From Anaplasma platys (GTDB taxonomy: Bacteria; Pseudomonadota; Alphaproteobacteria; Rickettsiales; Anaplasmataceae): DNA of 64,000 bases. The notes under the pieces are model-generated. The model did not search any database. It worked only from the letters and a program-made list of their open reading frames with translations, and was not told where the DNA came from. Shown piece by piece: positions 9,184-17,988 of the stretch. The translations under genes and the position numbers were made by a program. The DNA lies in assembly GCF_012790675.1 (NCBI RefSeq), contig NZ_CP046391.1, forward strand, positions 704,001-768,000, given 5' to 3'. Every line of letters starts with the position of its first letter. The first letter of the stretch is position 1.

Positions 9184-10512
9184 GCATGCTAAATCGAAGA
9201 GAGAATATGTATAATTCCTGGACCCCAAGACCAGCAGAGAATTTTTCTTTCCCACCTTGAAATTATACCTTTCAGCCGTATCAAAAACCCATTTAAGGGC
9301 AGAAGAGCTTCCTAAAGATATTGCCTTTTCAGTAAGGTCTGTGCTAGCTATTAGCCTCTCTATATTTTCTTTATCTAAAGCATTTCCTACAAATGACAGG
9401 AGAGAGCTGGTTCTTTCTTCTCCTGACTCGATTGCCATATCTAATGGCGTTTTTCCCACAACATTCTCATGGAACAAAGCTTTTACGATGCTGATACTCG
9501 ACAGATTTTTCCCGGCTCTAGGGAAAAAAGAAAACAGATCTGATGCAAAAGGAGCGAAAGAAGAGGCAATAGTATGGAGGAGATTCTCACTTCTCTCATT
9601 AGAATGTTTATTGATTTCTTGTGTACCTACCTTCTCGATTAGGCACTTGGACATGGTAAGATTGTTAGCTACTATAGCACATTGCAATGGTGATCCAAGA
9701 GAGGAGCTATTGCTTACTGCCTTATTTTCTAGAATACCTGCTTTCTTTCTATATGCGTTTAGCAACATGTCCATTTGTTCTGGGGTGCCCAACGAAGCTA
9801 CAGCCGTGAATATTGTATGCCCCTTACCCCCTTCCATAGCTGTTTTAGTAAAACTTGCAGAAGTTTTAAAATGATCAAGTACTGAACGTTTAAATTCCGC
9901 AGTATCAAATTTTTTGATCGCTGTAGTGTAAGCGCGAAGATGTCCATAATCACGGAATTCAGGAGAATCTTTATCCAGTTTGTCATAGTCATTCTTATCG
10001 GAAGTTTGAGCGGCTTCATTGGAGGATTGTGAGTATCTTCGCAGCACGCTTTCCAGTGATTGCAGGCTTTTATGTTCCCTTATGTCAAGGGTTTCGCGAA
10101 CTGCGGGATTGCTTTCTTCTAACACTTCAAAGAGTCTGTCTATATCCGCAGATGCCGCGCCTTTCAGTATTTGCTCTGCGGAGTTTCTATCTATTCTTCC
10201 GCCGCTTGCTGTGTATTCAGCTATCATTTCTGCAGCGTCTTTAGGGGATACTCTTGCTACATGTTCTATGCTTGCTAACGGGCTTTCAGAGCCATTACTT
10301 ACTTCTTGAGATGCATTTCTTATAATACTCTTGTGCAGTGCTATTATTTGCTGCACTACTTCGGTGTGTCCGTTGTCTGCGGCAACTTCTAGCCCATACG
10401 AGCAGGAATGTTGGCAGTGTTTATCGCTTTTACTGGGGAACAAAAAGCCCTTTGTCCGCGCGTATTCCACAATGCGCATGCTTCTACCTTTTACCAATAC
10501 TGCTGAATTCAC
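9079..10512 (-). CDS. Ankyrin-repeat protein, C-terminus shifted by a 55-bp duplication
   Basis: The protein has about 477 residues from a GTG at 10512, preceded by AAAGG; an ATG at 10479, after AAAAGG, is the alternative start. Ankyrin-like units occur at about 39-60 (YGLEVAADNGHTEVVQQI), 230-258, 272-296, 356-377 (GKTPLDMAIESGEERTSSLL) and 437-456 (FDLACKNGNADIVRLLH). The stretch 100-215 is polar and charged. There is no signal peptide or membrane segment, so it is cytoplasmic or a secreted effector; the partner is unknown. The last residues (KWKCRHRTPSSLEGE) come from the duplicated 55 bp read out of frame. With one copy the protein would end NEKQVNIVAVL, closer to an ankyrin helix. It lies 104 bp after folC on the same strand. 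Confidence 0.85.
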   Translation of the reverse strand: MNSAVLVKGRSMRIVEYARTKGFLFPSKSDKHCQHSCSYGLEVAADNGHTEVVQQIIALHKSIIRNASQEVSNGSESPLASIEHVARVSPKDAAEMIAEYTASGGRIDRNSAEQILKGAASADIDRLFEVLEESNPAVRETLDIREHKSLQSLESVLRRYSQSSNEAAQTSDKNDYDKLDKDSPEFRDYGHLRAYTTAIKKFDTAEFKRSVLDHFKTSASFTKTAMEGGKGHTIFTAVASLGTPEQMDMLLNAYRKKAGILENKAVSNSSSLGSPLQCAIVANNLTMSKCLIEKVGTQEINKHSNERSENLLHTIASSFAPFASDLFSFFPRAGKNLSSISIVKALFHENVVGKTPLDMAIESGEERTSSLLSFVGNALDKENIERLIASTDLTEKAISLGSSSALKWVFDTAERYNFKVGKKNSLLVLGSRNYTYSLFDLACKNGNADIVRLLHWKVNEKQKWKCRHRTPSSLEGE

Positions 10513-10616
10513 GTGACCTTTTTCGTCACCATAATTCCAGCGTCACACTCCATCAATGGAAGCACACAACCAGAAAATCCACACTTGATAGTGAAGACCA
10601 GCTATTCCGCTAGCTG

Positions 10617-11912
10617 CTACTCTTCTTTGCTCTCTCGCATTAAGTCTCCCGTGAGAAAAAGAGAGCCACATACCAAAATTGTGCTGTCATATTCACGGTC
10701 ACCAATACTAATTATTTTCTGGATTGATGATTTTATGTCTTCTTCGGCGGACGCAGGTATTTCCAATTCAAGGGCTGCACTGAGTATATCCTCCGCAGGC
10801 TGAGCACGGTATTCCGCTTTTACACATAAAGCACACAAAAATCTTATATGCTTCTTTAAAGGTAACAGAAATTCCTTGACGTCTCTGTCCTTTGTCATCC
10901 CTACTATTACATATACATCTTCATGCTTCATATATTCACTAATCCACCTGCTCAAAGCAGCTGCACCCGCCGGATTATGAGCCCCATCAAGAAACAGTTT
11001 CCAATATTGAGGCAACATTTTGATGAGGGAACCTGAAGTTATCTTCTCGAGGCGCGAAGGCCATACAACACTTTTCAGACCTTCTTCAATATCTTCGCGC
11101 CCTATGTCATATCCATACTTACCTGCAAGCACTGTGCAAGCCGCTATAGCATTGCCAGCATTTTGTACCTGATGATCCCCCTGAAGTGCTGGGAGAGGAA
11201 AGTGATATTCCTCAGAGCTCTTAAACAAGATACCGTCGCCACTTTTTTCACAAAACCATTCCACTCCGCCGCGGTATATAGGAGCATGGTTCTCCGCAGC
11301 ATGGTATTCCACGGTATGTCGCACCGATTCATACTGCTGTTCCGCCAAAACACAACATACACCTTCTTTCAGAATCCCAGATTTCTCCCCAGCAACAAGC
11401 TCTACAGTTCCTCCTAAATAGCCAGTGTGATCGAGAGAGACGGAGGTAATTATTGTGAGAATGGGCGTTACCACATTCGTCGCATCAAGCCTTCCTCCCA
11501 TTCCCACCTCTATGAGAGCAATATCAGCTTCTACCCTGGAAAGTGCGAGAAATGCTGCTGCGGTAGTGGCTTCGAAGAAGGTTGTGGGGATATCCTCACA
11601 AAGCAACCTACTCTCCTCGATTACCTCGTACAAAAAAGCATCTGAGATCTTGCTGCCATTGAGAACTACCCTTTCGTTATATTCCAGCAAATGAGGCGAA
11701 GTGTACACATGCACCCTCAGGCCAGCAGCCCGCAGCATGCACGCCAACATAGCTATGGTCGAACCTTTTCCATTAGTCCCAGCAACGTGTACAACAGGAG
11801 GTAGGGAACGTTCTGGATTACCAAGCCTCTTAAGAATCTCCTTCATCCTGTCCAGAGTGGCTCCCACGGGTTTGCATTCCAAAACCTTGGGCCAATGCGG
11901 CATATATACCAT
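10617..11912 (-). CDS. folC: Bifunctional folylpolyglutamate / dihydrofolate synthase
   Basis: The 431-residue ATP-dependent ligase adds glutamate to dihydropteroate or to folates in the cytoplasm. The P-loop AGTNGKGST is at 44-52, followed by YTSPHLLEYNERV, the family loop FFEATTAAAF and EVGMGGRLDATN. SLDHTGYLG and FLDGAHNPAGA mark the rest of the Mur-ligase-like core and the start of the C-terminal domain. The ATG at 11912 has no strong ribosome-binding site; an ATG three codons later is equally possible. It is divergent from gatA. Confidence 0.95.
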   Translation of the reverse strand: MVYMPHWPKVLECKPVGATLDRMKEILKRLGNPERSLPPVVHVAGTNGKGSTIAMLACMLRAAGLRVHVYTSPHLLEYNERVVLNGSKISDAFLYEVIEESRLLCEDIPTTFFEATTAAAFLALSRVEADIALIEVGMGGRLDATNVVTPILTIITSVSLDHTGYLGGTVELVAGEKSGILKEGVCCVLAEQQYESVRHTVEYHAAENHAPIYRGGVEWFCEKSGDGILFKSSEEYHFPLPALQGDHQVQNAGNAIAACTVLAGKYGYDIGREDIEEGLKSVVWPSRLEKITSGSLIKMLPQYWKLFLDGAHNPAGAAALSRWISEYMKHEDVYVIVGMTKDRDVKEFLLPLKKHIRFLCALCVKAEYRAQPAEDILSAALELEIPASAEEDIKSSIQKIISIGDREYDSTILVCGSLFLTGDLMRESKEE

Positions 11913-12466
11913 AGTTCACAGCCACAAAACACGAATCACAGAGAAAAACTCCCCACTGACAGACGGCAGCACAGGCTTCCAAACGTGGTGGATTGTACAA
12001 AAATTCCGCAGATACTTCAAGTACAAGCGCTTACCGACATCGCGGTGGTATTATAGAGTAAACAAATGCATGGTGCGTGCTAGGCAATAACTTCTTGCTT
12101 TATCCCCTCCAACCCCTGCAAATGAAGGGGTGATCGCACTTCTCCCTTTCCCTTCAATGGCACAATAACTAGGGGAAGGAGTCCGCTTGTAAGGACATTC
12201 TGATTTTACCTGGCATCCACATATTTTCTGCGCATTTCTATCGTGCTTCCTACAAATACGCTAATTGCTCTTGAGCATGCTGCGCGCGCATAATCATTTC
12301 TGAAATGTAGTCATGCATAAAAGCTTTATCCTTGCAGTAGTTCCGCCATAGACCACGCGTAGGGTGAGCTGTTACTTATAGTACACAGCATTGACTAAAT
12401 CAGTTGCCTTGTGCTCAAAGTGTGTTAACCTCCCATCACATCTGCGCACTTTGTGGCCTATTTTAT
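11913..12466. other. Divergent gap between folC and gatA
   Basis: Both promoters should lie here, but no clear -35/-10 pair stands out. A 6-bp hairpin (ACCCCT 12112-12117, AGGGGT 12126-12131) is the only structure I can support. Confidence 0.4.
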
Positions 12467-13942
12467 ATGAAGAAAGAGCTGCTCAAGCTTTCGATATTGG
12501 AAGCACATGATCATTTAAAAAAAAGAGATTTTTCCGCGTCTGAGTTCGTTGAAGCATATGTAAAGGAGATGGAAAACGAGCAGCTGAACGCATTTGTTAC
12601 AAAAACGGCCGATTTGGCTTTAAAGCAAGCAAAGGAAGTGGACGGTCTGCTGTACCGAGGGGAAGAAATATCTCCATTGGCCGGAATGCCCATTGGAGTG
12701 AAAGATCTATTTTGCACAAAAGGAACACGCACTACGGCTTGCTCAAATATCTTGAAGGACTTCGTACCCACATATGAGTCTACTGTCTCTTCTAAACTAT
12801 GGGAAAACTCGGCAGTAATGATGGGAAAACTCAACATGGATGAATTTGCCATGGGGTCCTCAAATCTCAATAGCTGCTTTGGACCCGTAAAAAATCCGTG
12901 GAAGGGGCCAAATGGCGAAGACCTGATTCCCGGCGGGTCATCAGGGGGGTCCAGTGCAGCAGTAGCAGGGCTTCTCTGCATTGGTGCAATAGGAAGTGAT
13001 ACTGGGGGCTCCGTTAGGCAGCCTGCGGCGCTGTGTGGTATCGTCGGAGCAAAGCCTACATATGGCAGATGCTCAAGGTGGGGCATGATAGCATTTTCAA
13101 GCTCATTAGACCAGGCGGGGGTGCTTACTCGCAGCGTGGAAGATGCTGCGGTAATGTTACAGGCTATTTGTGGATATGATAAAAAAGACTCCACATCCGC
13201 AAAAGTTGACGTCCCTAACTTCTTGGAACGAATAAATTACGACATTAGGGGAAAGCGCATCGGCATTTCAAAGGAGTGTGCAATTCCCGACAATAAGGAA
13301 AAAGAAGATGCCGCCAAGATGTGGGATTTAAACATAAAATTTCTGCAGGATTGCGGTGCTGAAATTGTAGATATAAGCTTGCCACACACCAAGTATGCAT
13401 TGCCAGTTTACTACATAATATCCCCCTCAGAGGCTTCGTCTAACCTATCACGCTATGATGGCATACGATACGGTACGCGCAATGAAGGCGAAACCGTTGA
13501 CGAGATGTATGAGCTAACACGGAGCACCAATTTTGGAGAAGAAGTAAAGAAGAGAATCTTGATTGGTGCACACGTGCTGTCGTTAGGATGTTATTATACC
13601 TATTTCCGCAGAGCGCAGCAGATCAGGCATGCAGTCATTAAAGATTTTGCTGAGGCGTTCAAGAAAGTAGACTTCATACTCACAGTTGCCGTACCTCGAA
13701 GTGTTATAGGCATAGACGAAAAAATGAGCGCTATCGACATCTACTATAACGATGTGTACACAGTCCCCGCAAGTTTGGCGGGATTACCGGCAATTTCTGT
13801 TCCTGCTGGACTATCTAGCTCAGGCAATCCGATGTCGCTGCAAGTCATAGGCAACCATTTTGACGAAGGAGGGATGCTTAATGTCGCAGCCGTAATACAT
13901 AAGCGTTCGGGAGACCTATTAAAACATCTACATGGATACTAG
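12467..13942 (+). CDS. gatA: Aspartyl/glutamyl-tRNA(Asn/Gln) amidotransferase subunit A
   Basis: The 491-residue amidase subunit of GatCAB releases ammonia from glutamine so that mischarged Glu-tRNA(Gln) or Asp-tRNA(Asn) can be corrected. The amidase signature is complete: Lys79 in GVKDLF, GGSSGGSSAA at 156-165, and GSDTGGSVRQP at 176-186 with the Ser-cisSer-Lys triad. I chose the ATG at 12467 because MKKELLKLSILEAH matches the family N-terminus; a frame-extending ATG at 12404 would add 21 residues unlike the family. The gatB and gatC genes are not in the window. Confidence 0.96.
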   Translation: MKKELLKLSILEAHDHLKKRDFSASEFVEAYVKEMENEQLNAFVTKTADLALKQAKEVDGLLYRGEEISPLAGMPIGVKDLFCTKGTRTTACSNILKDFVPTYESTVSSKLWENSAVMMGKLNMDEFAMGSSNLNSCFGPVKNPWKGPNGEDLIPGGSSGGSSAAVAGLLCIGAIGSDTGGSVRQPAALCGIVGAKPTYGRCSRWGMIAFSSSLDQAGVLTRSVEDAAVMLQAICGYDKKDSTSAKVDVPNFLERINYDIRGKRIGISKECAIPDNKEKEDAAKMWDLNIKFLQDCGAEIVDISLPHTKYALPVYYIISPSEASSNLSRYDGIRYGTRNEGETVDEMYELTRSTNFGEEVKKRILIGAHVLSLGCYYTYFRRAQQIRHAVIKDFAEAFKKVDFILTVAVPRSVIGIDEKMSAIDIYYNDVYTVPASLAGLPAISVPAGLSSSGNPMSLQVIGNHFDEGGMLNVAAVIHKRSGDLLKHLHGY

Positions 13943-15751
13943 CGCAGGAACAGCTGGACGGTTACTTGACGACCCCACATAAGAGCATCCCAAGAGGCAA
14001 TAACTGAAGCGTGGTGCTCATCCGCGTAGCATAGGTAGCAAGCGCACCAGCATGCCAAGGCATCCACTTGAACACTTTGCCACTAGCTGAAAGTCTACTT
14101 ACAATAACCACATAAAAGTACGATCAGCAGGAAGTAAGAGCGTGGGACTCATTCATGTGGCATAGGTCTCCTAACGCACGCTAGCATGCTGTAGCATCTA
14201 CGTGTACACAGCCAGTAGCTGAAATATAATACCAACAACCGTAACATAAAATATCAGGGACAAACATTTAGCATGACGCTAGCTGCATACAAAAGCGTCT
14301 TCCAGTACATAAGCATCTAAACATCTCACTACACTAGTATTCGAAAGTAAACTCACTTGGTTTCCACTGTAAGAAAATATCCCAAGGTAATGCGCTGAAC
14401 ATGGGGCTTTTTTCTTATAGCTGGCACACAAATCTGCAGTACCCATAATTTCGCTCAAATTGATGATCAACAGAAGAGAAATTCCGCTAAGTCTGCGACA
14501 TGAAACCCACTTATTCTGAGGAAGACACGCCTTATAGCGGAGTGCCCTGCGCATCCACTAAAACCTCATGCCACATAGTATACAAATTCTGGGATATACC
14601 CCAACTAATTGGCTACTACATCGTAAACACTTAGTCATAAATCGAAACTCTTATGTTTAGCCGCAATAAAACATGCAAGGTGCTTTCTTGTCATGATACC
14701 GTAATTAGCTCTTGCTTAACTGCGATCTTTTCATGGATTTGTTTGGCCTTATTCCCATTCACAGCTCTGCAAATGGCTTTTAGAAATACCAGCAAGCGTG
14801 CCATGCTCCTTGATTTGGTTCTGGCAAAGAATTATTACAGCTTTTAAACATCGGCAAAGTTTGCATCTTATACCGCAGAAACTAATACCGTGTTTCATGA
14901 CTTTTTTCACGCATAACAAACATTCAAAATTTGCGTTTTACATGCCTTGAATATTGCATTTTCCGTTGAATACACTTATCGGCCAGCCGCAATTAACAGT
15001 AGAACACAATACATATCTCTTACCAGGCTGCGCACCTTGGCCATGATGGCCATCGAACCAAGTTTTATAAGCTAACCTCACTAATACTCCTGCATCTAGT
15101 GTGCAATCATTGGCTTAAAGCAAAATTCGCATTTTGTAGGACCGACCTACCCTATAGTAGTCAAATACAGCTATGAAAATACCATGTAAATGGACACAAA
15201 CTGACAACCCCGCAGAAAATCAAAAGTAATCCCAAAATCAACGCTCCTGAGTTCTTTCAGATCATCAAAAAAAACGCTGCCAGGTGTCTCAAATGCTGTT
15301 CATACTCACATTTAAGTAAGCTTACTGTCTCTTCTAACAGTCTACCAACCACACTGCAAATCTCTTTGTACTGTGATGAAGGTGCTCCCATTACTTACAT
15401 ACAAGAACTAGGACTATCGCTAAGGTCGATAGCCCAGCAAAACATGAATATGTTGCCTCAGCTTACAATAAGTAAGCCCGCTTCTACAGCCATGTTACAA
15501 GTCATATCCTCATCGCTGACATCAAGTGTATGTGGCGCTAAAAACCCTCTACCACAAATGCAAGTATCACAATCGATACAAAACAAAAAACTGCTTAGAT
15601 GCGCTCCTCAGCGAACAAAACCAGGATAATAGTTATTGCCACTCCTGTTAAAATACTGGTAATCCTCTGTTATAGTTATTGCATAAGGATAGCAGAAGAC
15701 TTAGACTGTTGGTGTTTACTGCCACATTATAGTGCATTGTGGGATGAGATT
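13943..15751. other. 1.8-kb gap between gatA and yebC
   Basis: Short frames on both strands have no family features. An imperfect tandem duplication lies at 14006-14254. A near-perfect palindrome (TGGCCAT, G, ATGGCCA) is at 15038-15052. The yebC promoter should lie near the right end. I see no RNA gene. It may be a degraded gene or plain spacer. Confidence 0.5.
14006..14254. repeat. Degenerate tandem duplication of about 115-120 bp in non-coding DNA
   Basis: Copies at about 14006-14120 and 14135-14254 align along their length: GCATAGGT, then AGCATGC and GCATC, then AGTAGCTGAAA or ACTAGCTGAAA, then CATAAAA. I estimate roughly two thirds identity by eye. No reading frame runs through both copies. 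Confidence 0.65.
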
Positions 15752-16489
15752 ATGGCTGGTCACTCGCAGTTCGCAAATATAAAGCACCGCAAGGGCGCTC
15801 AGGATGCTAAGAGATCTAAGTTGTTCACCAAGCTGCGAAAGGAGATCATAGTGGCGGCACGCAGCGGGTCACCTTCTCCTGAGTTTAATCCGCGTCTCAG
15901 AGCTGCAATAGCATCTGCAAAAGCTGAAAATCTTCCAAAAGACAGGATAGAGGCTGCTATTAAAAGCGCACAGGGAAGTGCTGCCGATGATAGTTATGAG
16001 GAGGTGACTTACGAAGGTTATGGCCCTGGGGGCACTGCAATTGTGGTGCAAGCCCTAAGTAATAACAGAAATCGTACTGCTGGGGAGTTGCGGCACATTT
16101 TTACTAGGCACGGCGGGAAGATTGGTGAACGTGGTTGTATCACTTATCTGTTTGACCACGTTGGACTGATAGTATACAGCGCTGATCAGGTTGAGAGCTT
16201 TGATGCCTTGTTCGATGAATCGACTAGCATGGGGGCAATAGATCTAGAAGAGCATGGCGAGGGTGAGGATAGAGTTTTCAACGTTATATGTAACGTTGAG
16301 GATTTTGGCAAAATAAGGGATGGGCTATACGAGAAGTTTTCAGACGGTGTGGTTGCACGTTTGTCGTGGAGGCCAAAGCAGCGTGTTAAACCTTCTTCTG
16401 ATGATGCATGCGCTAAGCTGATAAGTTTCCTAGAAGACCTAGAAGACAACGACGACGTACAATACGTTGAGGGGGATTTTGAGCTATAA
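15752..16489 (+). CDS. YebC/PmpR family DNA-binding or ribosome-associated regulator
   Basis: The 245-residue protein begins with the family signature [62 protein letters not shown] and GCITYLF follow as in YebC/TACO1. Members act as transcription regulators or help translate difficult peptide stretches; which applies here cannot be told. I chose the ATG at 15752 because the family motif begins there; an upstream frame from 15599 adds 51 unrelated residues. prfB follows 200 bp downstream on the same strand. Confidence 0.95.
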   Translation: MAGHSQFANIKHRKGAQDAKRSKLFTKLRKEIIVAARSGSPSPEFNPRLRAAIASAKAENLPKDRIEAAIKSAQGSAADDSYEEVTYEGYGPGGTAIVVQALSNNRNRTAGELRHIFTRHGGKIGERGCITYLFDHVGLIVYSADQVESFDALFDESTSMGAIDLEEHGEGEDRVFNVICNVEDFGKIRDGLYEKFSDGVVARLSWRPKQRVKPSSDDACAKLISFLEDLEDNDDVQYVEGDFEL

Positions 16490-16688
16490 GTTAATCGCAA
16501 GATTTGGCTTGCACTGAGGTCTGCTTACGCTCCTTGCTTTTTCGGGAGCTATCTGTTAGCATCGACTAGTTTCCTCATTGTGGCGTTTATGTTAAAGCTG
16601 CTGTTGTGCCTGGCTTTGCTGTGCATAGTGTTCAGTAGGTTAATGTCAAATAAAGTTTGAAAGTGTGTGTTGCTAGGATTAGTTTCTC

Positions 16689-17847
16689 ATGAATGTAAAA
16701 TCTGTAATCTTAGAAGAGATAGGAAAATTAAACGGCGAGTTGGCCTCTGTAGCGAGGTGTCTTTGACGTCTCTCGGTTAGAGTCTGAGCTGCAAAACCTG
16801 GAGGCTATTTGTGCATCGGAATCTCTGTGGAATGACTCTGAAAGGGCGCGTTCTGTTTTAGGTGAGAGAGCGAAAGTCCTTGATGCGTTGGATTCCTTTC
16901 GCACCCTGGAGAGAGAGTGTAGTGATCTGTCGGAACTTGTAGAAGCTGCTGATGATGACGATGAAGGTTTCATTGCCGAGCTCGCTGCAGGGTTGTCTGA
17001 GCTAAGAGAAAGAATATTGAGAAAGAAAGCTGAATGTATGTTCAGTGGCGAGGCCGATGGCAGTGGATGCTTTCTGAACATACGCGCTGGCGCAGGAGGA
17101 ACTGAAAGCAATGATTGGGTATGCATGCTGTTACGCATGTACACCCGGTGGGCAGAAGCATTTCATAAATTCAATGTAGAAATTGTTGACTCTATCGAAG
17201 GCGAAGAGGCCGGACTAAAAACCGTAACACTGAAAATATCAGGACAAGGAGCCTATGGGTGGGCCAAAACGGAAAGTGGAGTCCATCGGTTGGTAAGAAT
17301 ATCGCCGTTTGACTCCTCATCAAGACGGCATACCAGCTTTGCTAGTGTAGAGGTATCACCAGTAGTTGAGCATGACATAGACATTCAAATCCTGGAAAAG
17401 GACTTAAGAATAGACACCTATAGGGCGTCGGGAGCTGGCGGCCAACATGTCAATAAAACCGAAAGCGCAGTAAGAATAACCCATATCCCCTCTGGAATGG
17501 TTGTACAATGCCAAAACAGTAGATCGCAGCACCAGAATCGCGCGGAAGCGTATTCACTGCTGAAAAGTCGTCTTTACGAAATAAAGCTGCAAGAGAAAGA
17601 ACGGCAGATGACGCAAAATCATCAAAACAAATGTGAGATTGGATGGGGTCACCAAATAAGATCGTATGTGATGCACCCCTATAGGATGGTAAAGGACCTC
17701 AGAACCGGCCATGAAACAGGAAATGTCGACGCCGTTATGGGGGGAGACTTGGATTCATTCATTATAGCCACTTTAACGCGAGGTCAAGACAGCCCTTCTC
17801 CTAAGGCAGGAAAAAAAAGTGGAAAAACACCAGAAAAAGACACGTAA
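16689..17847 (+). CDS. prfB: Peptide chain release factor 2, programmed +1 frameshift
   Basis: The ATG at 16689 opens a 25-codon frame (MNVKSVILEEIGKLNGELAS...) that stops at TGA 16764-16766 in CTTTGAC. Slipping +1 continues DVSRLESELQNLEAIC to the stop at 17847, giving about 385 residues. CTT-TGA-C is the classical RF2 autoregulatory site, and a GAGG lies just upstream as an internal Shine-Dalgarno. RF2 itself reads UGA, so low RF2 favours the frameshift. RISPFDSS carries the SPF tripeptide that recognises UGA/UAA, and GAGGQHVNKTESAVR carries the GGQ catalytic motif. The lysine-rich C-terminal tail (SPKAGKKSGKTPEKDT) is an extension. Identity is certain. Confidence 0.97.
16758..16768 (+). 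promoter_or_regulatory. prfB +1 programmed frameshift site
   Basis: CTT at 16761-16763, in-frame TGA at 16764-16766 and a following C form the conserved slippery site. A GAGG motif just 5' can pair with 16S rRNA, as in other bacteria. Without a frameshift only 25 residues would be made. Confidence 0.93.
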
Positions 17848-17988
17848 GCCGACACCTCTATGGTGACGGCAGAATTACGCTCTTGACAGAAGGCTTTTCT
17901 GCTGCGCAATGCTAGCAAAACCCACAATAACAAACAGCCCCATATACTTTGACAGAAAAACGGCAAAAAGCTGCACTTCATAAAAATT

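Noticed and set aside
15038-15052. A near-perfect palindrome TGGCCAT-G-ATGGCCA
   Set aside because: It lies in the middle of a large gap, far from any start codon, and is short enough to occur by chance.
15052-15063. A TTCGA motif on the minus strand that suggested a tRNA T-loop
   Set aside because: The flanking bases do not form the 5-bp T stem, and no acceptor or anticodon arms fit nearby.
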